DNA of 64,000 bases from positions 60,041 through 124,040 of the forward strand of contig JAOADA010000005.1 in assembly GCA_026417555.1 (NCBI GenBank). Direction: 5' to 3'. A program made the translations under genes and the position numbers. The stretch's first letter is position 1. Every line of letters starts with the position of its first letter. A model generated the notes under the pieces. It was not told the origin of the DNA. It did no database searches and saw nothing but the letters and a program-made list of their open reading frames with translations. The stretch comes from Brevinematales bacterium (GTDB lineage Bacteria > Spirochaetota > Brevinematia > Brevinematales > Thermospiraceae). This document shows positions 27,269 through 36,478 of the stretch, piece after piece.

Positions 27269-29278
27269 ATGGCAAAAGAGATCTCCTCAAATATTGATGA
27301 GGTATTTCTCGCTTTATTGGCGAATCTTTCTGATCCAGCCCTTTTGATTGAGTGTCATACCTACCGTATTCTCAAAGTCAATGAGGCGGCTCTTTCTATC
27401 TATGGCTATATCCATCAGAAAGATCTCAAACACAAAAGCTTTTTTGACCTCTTCGCAGAACCCTCCCTCCAGACAAAATCCTGCCAGGGCACCACCGTTC
27501 TTATGGAAGGAGTTCCTTTTCTACGAAACAATGGAGAAATCTTTTATGGAGATATCCATGGGTACATGGTTCCTGGACAAGTGGGACCTCATCCCCTTTA
27601 CCTTGTTCTCATCAAAAATATTAACAGAGAACAAGAATCGGTTTATCAAAGTGCTATTTGGCAATCTGTTCTCCATCATATTCCCCTTCTCCTGTGGGTG
27701 AAGGATATTCACGGGCATTACTGTGAGGTGAATGAAAATTTCTTAAGGCTTCATAGTTTTCGTCGAGAAGAGGTCATTGGAAGAACAGATTTTGACCTTT
27801 TCCCCATGGAATATGCTCAAGCATGTCAAAACGAGGACCAGTGTGTCATCTATTCACGAGCAAAAATCCACAAAGAAGACGTCTTTATCAAAGACAAAAA
27901 AGAACTCTGGTACGAAACCTACAAGATCCCTATTATCAATAGCCGTGATGAAATTGTTGGTATTGCTGGCTTTTCCCTAAATATAAACGAAAGGAAAGAG
28001 CTGGATAAACAGATCAAGGCCAAACAAGAGTGGCTCGAAACCACCCTCAGAAGTATTGGGGAGGCGGTTATTACCGTTGACATGAAGGGCGTCATAACCT
28101 CCCTTAATCCTATTGCTGAAACCTATATCGGTATTCGGCAATCACAAGCCATTGGACATCCTCTCTCTGAGATTGTTTTTATCCGCAATCCGGTGGACAA
28201 CCAGATAGAAAATCCCTTTCTTCTCCTGCAGAGCCGTGGAGCTACCTCGGTGTACCAAAAAGATCGGCTTCTTCTCAATGCTCAGGGGATAGAAATCCCT
28301 ATTGAATACAAAATATCCCCTATTCTTACTCAGGACGGTTACCTCACCAACAACGGGTTTGTTCTCATCCTTACCAATGTTTCTCACCACAAAATGCGAG
28401 AACAGCATCTCCTTGCAGAAAATGAATTGATGAAAGAATTTCTCGAGGCCTCACCCAATCCTATTTTCTTTACCGACAAAGAGGGAAAAATTACCCGAGC
28501 CAATGAAGAGTTTCTTCGTCTCGTGGGGTATGAGAGTCAACACCTGAAACATAAAACGTTCTGGTCTCTTTTTCATGCCGATGATGAAGCACATCTTAAA
28601 AAGGAGTTTGAAGGACTGGCTCAACATATCAAGATCAAAAATCATATCTTTGTACTCCTTGACCAAAAAGGCAATCCCCATCATGTAGAACTTAGTGCCA
28701 ATTATGTCAAGACTTCTCGCGAAGAGCAATTCCTTTTTATTCTCAACGATGTCTCAGAACGGATGAACCACATGCACCTCCTCTATAAACAGCAAACCAG
28801 CCTTCAATTGATGGAAGAAATCCTTCAAATACTCGGTGAAAATCCCCAGAATCTTTCTCTGGTCTGCCAAAAGATTGCCCTTTTTATGGATATCCAACGG
28901 CTTTTTGTCTATCGATGGCTTGATCATACCCAACAGCTTGATCCTCTTTATCTCTGGAGTCATACCCATGATGCCCCTCCTGTTCCCACTCTCGAGAGTA
29001 GACATTTCTCACAGGATTGGATAGGCCTTTTGCTCTATCAGCAGTACCTTATTCTCACTGAAAAGACCCCCTTTAATGCTTATGAGAAAAAGGCGTTTGA
29101 AAAAACTGGGCTTGGTTCCATCCTTTTTCTGCCTCTTTATTTCCATGGGACCCTCTGGGGTATTCTCGGTGTGCATGATCTTCTCAACCCAGATCGAGAA
29201 TGGGATGAAACACAACTTGCCTTCTTCAAGGCTGTGGCTCCTCTTTTCATTCCCGCAACCTCTTTCCACAGCAAATAG
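27269..29278 (+). CDS. Multi-PAS and GAF sensor protein without output domain
   Basis: A 669-residue soluble protein. I see four consecutive PAS-like domains (about residues 8-125, 130-255, 265-385 and 390-505; for example CEVNENFLRLHSFRREEVIGRTD and ITRANEEFLRLVGYES) and a C-terminal GAF-like domain (about 520-665). No histidine-kinase, GGDEF, EAL, HTH or phosphatase domain follows; the chain simply ends after the GAF. The start at 27269 is set by the promoter directly upstream and an AAGGGA. It may signal through protein contacts, for instance with an orphan regulator such as the one at 11.6 kb; that link is speculation. Confidence 0.8.
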   Translation: MAKEISSNIDEVFLALLANLSDPALLIECHTYRILKVNEAALSIYGYIHQKDLKHKSFFDLFAEPSLQTKSCQGTTVLMEGVPFLRNNGEIFYGDIHGYMVPGQVGPHPLYLVLIKNINREQESVYQSAIWQSVLHHIPLLLWVKDIHGHYCEVNENFLRLHSFRREEVIGRTDFDLFPMEYAQACQNEDQCVIYSRAKIHKEDVFIKDKKELWYETYKIPIINSRDEIVGIAGFSLNINERKELDKQIKAKQEWLETTLRSIGEAVITVDMKGVITSLNPIAETYIGIRQSQAIGHPLSEIVFIRNPVDNQIENPFLLLQSRGATSVYQKDRLLLNAQGIEIPIEYKISPILTQDGYLTNNGFVLILTNVSHHKMREQHLLAENELMKEFLEASPNPIFFTDKEGKITRANEEFLRLVGYESQHLKHKTFWSLFHADDEAHLKKEFEGLAQHIKIKNHIFVLLDQKGNPHHVELSANYVKTSREEQFLFILNDVSERMNHMHLLYKQQTSLQLMEEILQILGENPQNLSLVCQKIALFMDIQRLFVYRWLDHTQQLDPLYLWSHTHDAPPVPTLESRHFSQDWIGLLLYQQYLILTEKTPFNAYEKKAFEKTGLGSILFLPLYFHGTLWGILGVHDLLNPDREWDETQLAFFKAVAPLFIPATSFHSK

Positions 29279-29349
29279 ATCGTCGTCTCTTCTGTTGAAA
29301 ACTCTTCTCTATTCAACCTCTCTCTCTTTTTGCCGATATTGTATATGTC

Positions 29350-30183
29350 ATGAGAAGAGAATGGTTCCTCATTATCCTGATGGGAAGTGTCCTTGCTAGT
29401 TGTCAAAGTCTCACCAAGACAAGACCTCTCCCTGTTTCTTCTTCATCCCGCTGGTTTGGTCCCGTGGTTACCCCAGTGGATGGTTTTTTTCGTACCCTTG
29501 CTGTCACATACCAAACCCCTTCGTTAGAGAAAACTGCTCTCACCTTTACCATGACAGGTAACATTGATTGGTACCTAGAAAGATCCAATTTTACCACCAC
29601 TCACCATGTCCTCTTTGAAGATGTAGAAGAGGAGACGTCGTATACGTTTCTTCCTAAAAACTTTCCCTCAAACGCCATGACCACCATCGCTACGGCTCCT
29701 TTTTCGAAACATATTCCTGTTACTTTCGCTATTATGCGAGTAGATACGGTATGGCGACAAAAGAGCTATCCAGCTTTTACCATCTTGATAAAAGACTCTT
29801 CTCAACCCTCAGAAACAAAATTTCGGGAGTTTTGTGAAAGCAATCAGGTTCTCATCCATCGATCTATCCTGTGTCCAACCTTTCGCGTCTCTCTTGATGG
29901 TACTTCCCTTGGTGAAGAAAAACCCTGGTTTTGGTTTGCCTATGGCAAAGCTATTGTCATTGTCCTTATGTCCTCTCTCCCTCATGAACCACTTTATCTT
30001 TATCTCTCTGAAAATGAGAATATGGAAAACTTTATCATCGCTGTAGACTTTGATGAGGCTCAGTGGAAAAACCTCCTTCCTTATCAGCAAGTGGCTCATC
30101 TTATTCCCTTTTCTTCGCAAACAGAAAGCCTCTTTATTACCGTCTCACATACCATTACTACCCTCTATTCTTATAAAAAGTGA
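29350..30183 (+). CDS. Predicted lipoprotein
   Basis: A 277-residue lipoprotein with signal peptide MRREWFLIILMGSVLASC, lipobox LASC, cysteine 18. The remaining chain is beta-rich with many T, S and F residues and no domain I recognise. The ATG has no Shine-Dalgarno sequence, and a possible -10 element (TATTGT at 29338-29343) lies just upstream, so the transcript may be nearly leaderless. It precedes aroQ by seven bases and may form an operon with it. Confidence 0.68.
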   Translation: MRREWFLIILMGSVLASCQSLTKTRPLPVSSSSRWFGPVVTPVDGFFRTLAVTYQTPSLEKTALTFTMTGNIDWYLERSNFTTTHHVLFEDVEEETSYTFLPKNFPSNAMTTIATAPFSKHIPVTFAIMRVDTVWRQKSYPAFTILIKDSSQPSETKFREFCESNQVLIHRSILCPTFRVSLDGTSLGEEKPWFWFAYGKAIVIVLMSSLPHEPLYLYLSENENMENFIIAVDFDEAQWKNLLPYQQVAHLIPFSSQTESLFITVSHTITTLYSYKK

Positions 30184-30190
30184 GGTATCT

Positions 30191-30640
30191 ATGGAGACCA
30201 TTCTCCTCATTAATGGCCCCAATCTCAACCTGCTTGGCATGCGTGAACCGGACAAATATGGAACCACTTCTCTTCAGACCATTGTTGATCGACTCACAGC
30301 CAGAGCTAAAACAGAGGGCTATAAACTCCTCTCTTTTCAATCCAACAGCGAAGGAGAAATTGTCTCTTTCATCCAACACCAAGGACAAAAAGCCAAAGGA
30401 GTACTCATCAACGCGGGTGCCTATACCCACACTTCCCTTGCTATCAGAGATGCTCTTTTGGCTGTACAGATACCTTTTATAGAGATTCATCTCTCAAATA
30501 TCTATGCCAGAGAGACCTTTCGTCATCATTCCTATCTTGCTGACAAAGCTGTGGGAGTAATCAGTGGTTTTGGAGATTTCTCGTATGACTTAGGGCTGAT
30601 GGCGATGCTCGAGTACCTGAGGAGACGCCCCCATGTATAG
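30191..30640 (+). CDS. aroQ: Type II 3-dehydroquinate dehydratase
   Basis: Shikimate-pathway enzyme, 149 aa, from the ATG at 30191 (GTGAGG upstream). Diagnostic sequences are LLINGPNLNLLGMREPDKYG at the N-terminus, FQSNSEGEIV, the INAGAYTHTSLAIRDAL stretch and IEIHLSNIYARETFRHHSY, covering the active-site Tyr, Asn, His and Arg residues. It is embedded among genes for exported proteins, with a lipoprotein gene before it and a TPR gene overlapping its end, so no other shikimate genes are nearby. Confidence 0.97.
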   Translation: METILLINGPNLNLLGMREPDKYGTTSLQTIVDRLTARAKTEGYKLLSFQSNSEGEIVSFIQHQGQKAKGVLINAGAYTHTSLAIRDALLAVQIPFIEIHLSNIYARETFRHHSYLADKAVGVISGFGDFSYDLGLMAMLEYLRRRPHV

Positions 30641-31349
30641 ACAAAAAGTACTTCTTTTTCTCTTTCTTTTTTTCTCATTGGGTTGGACAAGTGGGGCTCC
30701 AAAACTCTATCTCAAAGCCATGGATGCCCTTGCAAGCCAAGAATATGCCAACGCTGAGGAGCTTCTTTCCAAAGTGATACAAGATCCTCAAACCCCTCGC
30801 GAATATCAAGCCAAGGCATACAACTATCTTGGTGATATTGCTCTCGTGAACCAGTCCTACCAAAAGGCCCAGAGTTTCTACCGAAAAATCTTAGAATCCT
30901 ATAGTGATACCCCTGTGTACTCCCGTGCTCTGTATAACATGGCACGCATGTATGTCATCCTTGGAGATGAGGAAGCAGGGATAGCCCTTTTGTCAGATTA
31001 CATGAACCGGTATGCTGTCAGCGATGCAAATGAGGATGGAGCCCTCTACTGGTTAGGTCGTGCTTTTGCCGCCAAGAAGGAGTACTACAGAGCTATGGGA
31101 CTGTATAGAGAACTTTTAGCACGTTTCCCCAGTTCTGCGTATGCATACCATACAAGACAATCCCTCCAAACCATTGAAAATACCCTCAGCACTACCTCGA
31201 GAGATACTGATACCCAAAAGATACAGACCAATCAGGCAAAGTATCTCAAGCTTTTAGCCAGGCTCCTGGACCTCCAAAATCAACTTCTCGACCTGAAAAA
31301 ACAAAAGATTGATGAACTGAAAATGCTTCTCTCCAAGGAGAATCTATGA
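30633..31349 (+). CDS. Exported TPR protein
   Basis: A 238-residue protein with a signal peptide (MYRQKVLLFLFLFFSLGWTSG) and about four tetratricopeptide-like repeats between residues 25 and 175 (for example AKAYNYLGDIALVNQSYQKAQSFYRKIL). The C-terminal 50 residues form a likely coiled coil (LLARLLDLQNQLLDLKKQKIDELK). It resembles YbgF/CpoB-type periplasmic scaffolds in layout. It overlaps aroQ by eight bases and the following gene by four, so the three genes are coupled. Confidence 0.75.
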   Translation: MYRQKVLLFLFLFFSLGWTSGAPKLYLKAMDALASQEYANAEELLSKVIQDPQTPREYQAKAYNYLGDIALVNQSYQKAQSFYRKILESYSDTPVYSRALYNMARMYVILGDEEAGIALLSDYMNRYAVSDANEDGALYWLGRAFAAKKEYYRAMGLYRELLARFPSSAYAYHTRQSLQTIENTLSTTSRDTDTQKIQTNQAKYLKLLARLLDLQNQLLDLKKQKIDELKMLLSKENL

Positions 31350-32857
31350 AATCATTCTGGATATGTGTTTTTTTCCCTGCCTCATTCTGGGGGCTTTTGG
31401 TTTTCTCGAATACCTATCTTGCCCTTTACCACGATGAGAATCAAGCGGCCTTCTATATCAAAACTCTTGAAGGTGACCCTGATACTCCTGCTGACAACAA
31501 TAGTTATCTTCTGTATCACAAACTTCCTCCAACCACCCTTGCTACCATCCGGATCAATAATGAGGATATTATTTTTGGTTCGGAAAAGGGACACTATGAA
31601 CAAAGACCAAAACTTATTTCAAATGGAATCAGTACTCGCTGGTCTGTCCGTGGTATTACTATCGAACAGACCCTTTCCTTTGCCCCCAACCCCGTCACAG
31701 GGATAAGTAACCATGTTCGTATTTCATACAAACTTTTGAATGCCACCAAAAAAAACATGTCTGTGGGATTGCGACTCCTTTTGGATATTTATCTGCGAGA
31801 GAGCGGAGTCTCAAGCTTTGAAATTCCAGGCAAGGGAAAGATCACCAAAGAAACAGACTTTTACAGAGAAAGTATCCCAGAGTATTGGTATACCACGTCT
31901 CAGGACAAGAGCGTGATGGTACGTGGAAGTCTGAAGGGAATAGAACTTACTCCCCCCTCACGAGTTGTCTTTGCAAGCTGGAATAAGCTCTACGATAATC
32001 TTTGGGATATTTCTCTCAACACTTCTCAATCCCTTCAACCCTCGTCTCAATATAGTGGGGCTGTTGGGCTATATTACGATCCTGTGACCCTTGCTCCTAA
32101 CCAGAGTCTCTTTATTACTTCTTTGTATGGTATCCATAGTGAAGAGAGCTTCTCTACCAATGATATTTCTCTTTCTCTCACCTTCCCAGAGGAGGTCAAA
32201 GCCCCCCCTGTTCCTATCTCTGCTGAAGTGGCCTATAACGGAAAGGTTTCTTTGGATTCTCTCTCTATCTCTCTTTCTCCCCCGAAAGGATTTACCCTTC
32301 CTGAGGGAGATTCCAATACCATTACCTACCTCAAGGTAAACCCCGCGGACAAGCGCAAAGCCTTTTGGAACCTTCAGCGAACAGGTTCCATTGCCGGTAA
32401 CTATCCCCTCACGGTTACTATCACGGCCATAGCTGGGTCTCAAACCAATACCCTTTCAGCCACAAAAAGTTTTTTCATCAATTATAGAGAAATGTCCTCT
32501 CTCATCATTACGACAAACATTCCTCTCCCAGAAACCCCAACCAATACCTCTCCTCTTCCTTCCCCTCTTTCCCTCTCTCCTGTCGTTGTCACCAATACCA
32601 TTGTGATCACCAATACTATCACCTTCACCAACATCACCCTGAAGACGTATCCTCCTCGTATTGCCTCAAAAATCAAGGAAATCCAGACCCTTTCTCAATT
32701 GATAGATGACCTCACGAGAGAATACAACCTTTGGCTTGCTATTTATCGCAATAGTGAGCGTCTTTCTGAGCAAAATATCCAAGAACTTTCTCGTCGTCTT
32801 CTCTATTACGAAGAAAAGATCCGACTCCTCCAAGGGACCAACACCTCCACGCCTTGA
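31346..32857 (+). CDS. Large exported protein of unknown function
   Basis: A 503-residue protein with an N-terminal signal peptide (MKSFWICVFFPASFWGLLVFS). The mature part is beta-rich, with a region resembling an Ig-like fold (about 270-375) that ends in TVTITAIAGSQTNTLSA. It is followed by a low-complexity stretch of alternating T, N, I and V residues (about 410-432) and a C-terminal helical region. I do not recognise a family. It overlaps the TPR gene (ATGA), which suggests a paired function in the periplasm or outer membrane. Confidence 0.62.
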   Translation: MKSFWICVFFPASFWGLLVFSNTYLALYHDENQAAFYIKTLEGDPDTPADNNSYLLYHKLPPTTLATIRINNEDIIFGSEKGHYEQRPKLISNGISTRWSVRGITIEQTLSFAPNPVTGISNHVRISYKLLNATKKNMSVGLRLLLDIYLRESGVSSFEIPGKGKITKETDFYRESIPEYWYTTSQDKSVMVRGSLKGIELTPPSRVVFASWNKLYDNLWDISLNTSQSLQPSSQYSGAVGLYYDPVTLAPNQSLFITSLYGIHSEESFSTNDISLSLTFPEEVKAPPVPISAEVAYNGKVSLDSLSISLSPPKGFTLPEGDSNTITYLKVNPADKRKAFWNLQRTGSIAGNYPLTVTITAIAGSQTNTLSATKSFFINYREMSSLIITTNIPLPETPTNTSPLPSPLSLSPVVVTNTIVITNTITFTNITLKTYPPRIASKIKEIQTLSQLIDDLTREYNLWLAIYRNSERLSEQNIQELSRRLLYYEEKIRLLQGTNTSTP

Positions 32858-32965
32858 TTATCTCTCCGCTGATAAAAAATAAGCGCCTTCACAGTGGCAG
32901 AGATTCTCGGAGAGGAGGACACCCGAAAACCATGGCACGAAAAAACTCGCTTTTTTATTCCTATC

Positions 32966-33048
32966 TTCTCTCCTTTTCTCAAAAAAGAGAGTCATAATTC
33001 TTTATTCATATTTAAATAGAAGAACATGCCTTGAGAAAAAGAAGAGCA
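32966..33048 (+). repeat. 85-bp palindromic repeat, A-type, decayed arms
   Basis: Left arm CTTCTCTCCTTTTCTCA; right arm TGAGAAAAAGAAGAGC; centre with CATAATTCTTTATTCAT, the A-type consensus. With the copy at 33229 it brackets about 180 bases of non-coding DNA between the gene ending at 32857 and the PHP-glycosyltransferase. No gene is seen in this gap. Confidence 0.75.
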
Positions 33049-33228
33049 TGTCTTTTCCTTTTTTATCTCGTTTTTTTATCTCGTTGGCGTAATCTTCTCT
33101 GGTTTGGCGAGGGCCTCATAAGAAAGGAAGAAAACATATTTTTGAAACAAGTGGAGTGCTTTGTTGGTAAAATATACCCCTATGTCCCAGATAGAGAAGA
33201 CATCACCCCCAGGCATATGGGAAAGGTT

Positions 33229-33312
33229 GCTCTCTCCTTTTCTCAAAAAAATAGAGATAACCCATTATAAGTATTAAAGATATACAAATGCCTTTTGAGA
33301 AAAGGAGAGAGC
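33229..33312 (+). repeat. 85-bp palindromic repeat, A-like centre
   Basis: Well-kept arms GCTCTCTCCTTTTCTCA and TGAGAAAAGGAGAGAGC around a diverged centre (CATTATAAGTATTAAAGA) that aligns best in the A orientation. Confidence 0.8.
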
Positions 33313-33445
33313 TTATTTCTTCGTTTTCTCATAACGACAACAAGGACTTCTCAGGATTTCTGAAAATTCATATTTTTTTCACGAAAATTTCATGGAAACT
33401 TCATTTTTATTTGGTATACTATGGACACCCTGCAAGGAGGTAGAT

Positions 33446-35809
33446 ATGGCAAAAGTAGATCTCCATGTCCACTCCCGATATTCTGAGCACCCATCCATAT
33501 GGTTTCTTAATAAAATAGGGGCAAAAGAATCCTATACTGATCCTTTTGTTCTCTATGAGACCATGAAGAAACAAGGGATGGACTTTGTTACCATTACTGA
33601 TCACAACCGCATTGATGGAGCAGAGCTTCTCACCGAACGTTATCCACATGACTGTTTCATTAGTGTGGAATCCACCGTTTATTTTCCTGAAGATGGGTGC
33701 AAGGCTCATCTCCTCATTTATGGAATTAATCGTCCTCAATTTGAGAAAATCCAAACGCTTCGTTCCAATATCTATCATTTGCGGGATTATCTCCTCCAGG
33801 AAAATATCCCTCATTCACTTGCTCATGCCACGTATGCTGTCAATGGAAAACTCACTGCAGAACATCTTGAGAAATTTATCCTTCTTTTCAATGTTTTTGA
33901 GGGAATTAATGGGGCTCGTCTCAAACACTTTAATACCCAATGGATGGAGATTCTTCGGAGACTCACTCCAGAACATATCGCTCATCTTGAGAAAAAACAT
34001 GGTATCAAGGCTGCTGGAAGGGAACCTTGGCTCAAGGGTTTTACTGGGGGATCTGATGATCATGGGGGGCTCTTTTTGGGCAAGACCTATACTGAAGCTG
34101 ATGCCCAGAGTATTCCTGAACTTCTCCTTGCCTTGCGTAACCGTCAGACCTCAGCCCATGGAAGACAAAACGATTACAAAGGACTAGTATATTCTATCTA
34201 CAAGATTGCATATGATTATCTTGGGGAGATGAAATTTTCTTCTCAAAAATCAAAAAGTTTTCTTATGACTCTCTCTGATCAAATCTTTCGTCCTCGAAAA
34301 CATACCCTCAAAGAACGTTTGATGATTCTTTTCAACCGCCGAAAAAAGACTGATAGTATACGCATTCTCTTGGACCAGACTATTGTTGGCCTTAAGGAGA
34401 AGGCAAACGAAGAGATAGAGAGAAAACTTGATTTTCTCTATGACAAGATTACCGAAATCAGTGACGAATTCTTTGGTCGTTTGGCTCGCTCCTTGGAAAA
34501 AAATCTTCAACAAGGAGATATCACCGGCCTTCTGAGAAACATTACTTCGTCTATGACGGGACTCTTTCTCACCGCTCCTTTTCTTTCCAGTGCGAAACAT
34601 CTCTATAGCAACAGACAGATCCTTGCCAAACTCCGAGAGAATCTTTCCATCCCTCTCCCTGAAAAACCCAAGAAGATTCTTTGGTTTACCGATACCTTGA
34701 ATGATTTGAATGGGGTATCCGCTACCCTCAAAGAACTTGGCTGGATCTCCTCTCGTCAGCAGATGCCCCTGAAATTGGTTACTTCACTTTTGGACAATGA
34801 GTGGGATGAATCTATTCCCCCAAACACCATATTTCTTGATGCCTTCTATGCGTTTCCCCTCCCTTTCTATGACCATTATACCTTGAAGCTTCCTTCCCTT
34901 TTGCGGGCAATAGAACGGCTCACCGCCGAAAATCCAGACGAAATTTTTATATCTACCCCTGGCCCCATCGGTTTGCTTGGGATTCTCATCGCGAAACTAA
35001 TGGATCTCCCTATTACGGCTATCTATCATACGGATTTTGTGAGAGAGGCTGAGAAAATCATTGAGGATGAGGGGATTATCTCTCTGCTGAAGCAATATGA
35101 ACTCTGGTTCTACAATACTGCCCAGGAAGTTCGTTTCCAGAGCGATGAGTATTTCCGTATTCTTGTGGAACGGGGGATCCCCGAAGAAAAACTCCGTTTT
35201 CTTCCTAAAGGGATCAATACGGGGATCTTTCGTTATATGCCAGATGTTCGAGATATCTTTCACGCCTCCTTTGGTATCCCTGAGGGTATCAATCTGCTCT
35301 ATGCTGGTCGTATTTCAAAAGACAAAAACGTTGATTTCCTCCTCGAGTTGTATAACCAGCTCTCTGACAAATACGAAAATCTCAATCTTATTTTCGCGGG
35401 GGATGGTCCTTATCTCAAGGAACTCCGACAAAAGAGTCGTCATCACAAACGAGTCTACTTCCTCGGCAAGATCCGGAGGGAAAGTTTGCCGCACATTTAT
35501 TCAGCGGCTGATATCTTTGTTTTTCCTAGTACCACCGATACCTTTGGAATGGTTGTGCTTGAAGCCCAGGCTTGTGGGGTTCCCGCACTGGTTACTACAG
35601 AGGGAGGACCGCAACAAATCATTCTTCCTGGGGAAACGGGCTTTGCTCTTTCTCTTCATCAACCAGAAAAATGGATAGAAACAATTGAGCATCTCATCCA
35701 CTCCAAGAAAACCCCCCAGTGGAAATACATACGACAAAAAGCTTCTGAACATGTGGAAAAAACGTTTCGTTGGGAAATTGTTCTCTCCAGTATCTTCAAG
35801 ACTATCTGA
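33446..35809 (+). CDS. PHP-domain / GT4 glycosyltransferase fusion
   Basis: A 787-residue two-part enzyme. Residues 1-230 form a PHP metallo-hydrolase domain: DLHVHS at 5-10, ITDHN at 50-54, and GGSDDHGG near 207. A helical linker (about 240-410) follows. Residues about 415-787 are a family 4 glycosyltransferase in GT-B fold: LWFTDTLNDLNGVSATLKELG, YHTDF, YAGRISKDKNVD, and FPSTTDTFGMVVLEAQACG at the donor site. Start at ATG 33446 with AAGGAGG upstream and a TATACT at 33415-33420 as possible -10. Probably acts on a glycolipid or polysaccharide: the PHP part may hydrolyse a phosphate or other ester. Donor and acceptor unknown. Confidence 0.85.
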   Translation: MAKVDLHVHSRYSEHPSIWFLNKIGAKESYTDPFVLYETMKKQGMDFVTITDHNRIDGAELLTERYPHDCFISVESTVYFPEDGCKAHLLIYGINRPQFEKIQTLRSNIYHLRDYLLQENIPHSLAHATYAVNGKLTAEHLEKFILLFNVFEGINGARLKHFNTQWMEILRRLTPEHIAHLEKKHGIKAAGREPWLKGFTGGSDDHGGLFLGKTYTEADAQSIPELLLALRNRQTSAHGRQNDYKGLVYSIYKIAYDYLGEMKFSSQKSKSFLMTLSDQIFRPRKHTLKERLMILFNRRKKTDSIRILLDQTIVGLKEKANEEIERKLDFLYDKITEISDEFFGRLARSLEKNLQQGDITGLLRNITSSMTGLFLTAPFLSSAKHLYSNRQILAKLRENLSIPLPEKPKKILWFTDTLNDLNGVSATLKELGWISSRQQMPLKLVTSLLDNEWDESIPPNTIFLDAFYAFPLPFYDHYTLKLPSLLRAIERLTAENPDEIFISTPGPIGLLGILIAKLMDLPITAIYHTDFVREAEKIIEDEGIISLLKQYELWFYNTAQEVRFQSDEYFRILVERGIPEEKLRFLPKGINTGIFRYMPDVRDIFHASFGIPEGINLLYAGRISKDKNVDFLLELYNQLSDKYENLNLIFAGDGPYLKELRQKSRHHKRVYFLGKIRRESLPHIYSAADIFVFPSTTDTFGMVVLEAQACGVPALVTTEGGPQQIILPGETGFALSLHQPEKWIETIEHLIHSKKTPQWKYIRQKASEHVEKTFRWEIVLSSIFKTI

Positions 35810-35840
35810 CTTCTGAAAGAATATACACTTCCCCACCATA

Positions 35841-35875
35841 CTCCAGGAAGAGAAGCTTCTTCCTGGAGTTTTTTA
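35841..35875 (+). terminator. Intrinsic terminator after PHP-GT4 gene
   Basis: Stem CTCCAGGAAGA / TCTTCCTGGAG (35841-35851 and 35858-35868), six-base loop, followed by TTTTTTATTTTTT. Confidence 0.9.
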
Positions 35876-35985
35876 TTTTTTCATCAGGACTTTGGATCAA
35901 GGAATTGCCGTCCTTTGCGATACTCTCCCGACCGTAACCCATGCCCCGTTTTTTTCTTTACTCTCTCATAAGCTACCATCTTTCA

Positions 35986-36067
35986 GTTCTCTTTTTTCTC
36001 ACAACAAACGCTCATAATTCTTTATTCATAGCAAAAAGAGCAAAATGCGTTTTGAGAACAAAGAAGC
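35986..36067 (+). repeat. 85-bp palindromic repeat, A-type (left member of composite 1)
   Basis: A-type centre with CTCATAATTCTTTATTCAT. The left arm GTTCTCTTTTTTCTCA is decayed, as is the right arm. Its left flank CTCTCTCATAAGCTA and the 15-base insertion before the arm are shared with the copy at 43588. Confidence 0.75.
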
Positions 36068-36313
36068 TATGAAAGAACTCTTTTCTTGTTTCAAAAACAT
36101 TACAAGACCTTTGATGGTGAACGAGATGAGGGGTATAAGAAAAAACTCGAAAATGTGCGCTCTACTGTTTCACATGGGAGAGGCATATCTTTTTTAAGCG
36201 ATGGGTGAGGGGAGATGTCTGGTGGGAAGCTCTCGCCTTTGCTCACAAGATTTTTGTTTATTTCTTTTTCCGTCTTAAATTTAAAGTGATTCTTTTTGAG
36301 CAAAGGCGAGAGC
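36068..36313 (+). repeat. Composite repeat 1: conserved interior plus B-type palindrome
   Basis: The roughly 160 bases from 36068 to 36228 match the loci at 37484 and 43671 almost throughout (for example TTGTTTCAAAAACATTACAA, GAGAGGCATATCTTTTTT), and are followed by a B-type palindrome at 36229-36313. B-type arms are GCTCTCGCCTTTGCTCA and TGAGCAAAGGCGAGAGC, perfect complements that both differ from the A-type consensus. This is the only content of the 669-base gap before trpF besides the terminator and the left A-type member. A minus-strand open frame here is part of the repeat and is not called as a gene. Confidence 0.8.
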
Positions 36314-36478
36314 ATAAAGAGAAGTGCCCCTCTGGTATTTCAGGAAAAAGCGTACGGAAAAGGGTATGCCTTAGTTGTGCATATATCTTTCCCATGTCTT
36401 GGGGATGTCTTTACTCAAAGAGTGGCATTTTCTGCTGTTTTTCTCTACAATACACCCTATGAAAACCAAGGAGGAGTG

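Noticed and set aside
33392..33445. Upstream start for the PHP-glycosyltransferase
   Set aside because: It lies in the probable promoter; ATG 33446 has AAGGAGG and begins the PHP motif.
36100..36315. Minus-strand open frame (71 codons) with similar frames at 37333-37716 and 43615-43905, all beginning MLSP and sharing a 40-residue stretch
   Set aside because: The frames start inside the right arm of a palindrome and follow the DNA composite repeat; similarity is as strong outside the frame, the third copy loses protein similarity quickly, and there is no Shine-Dalgarno sequence.
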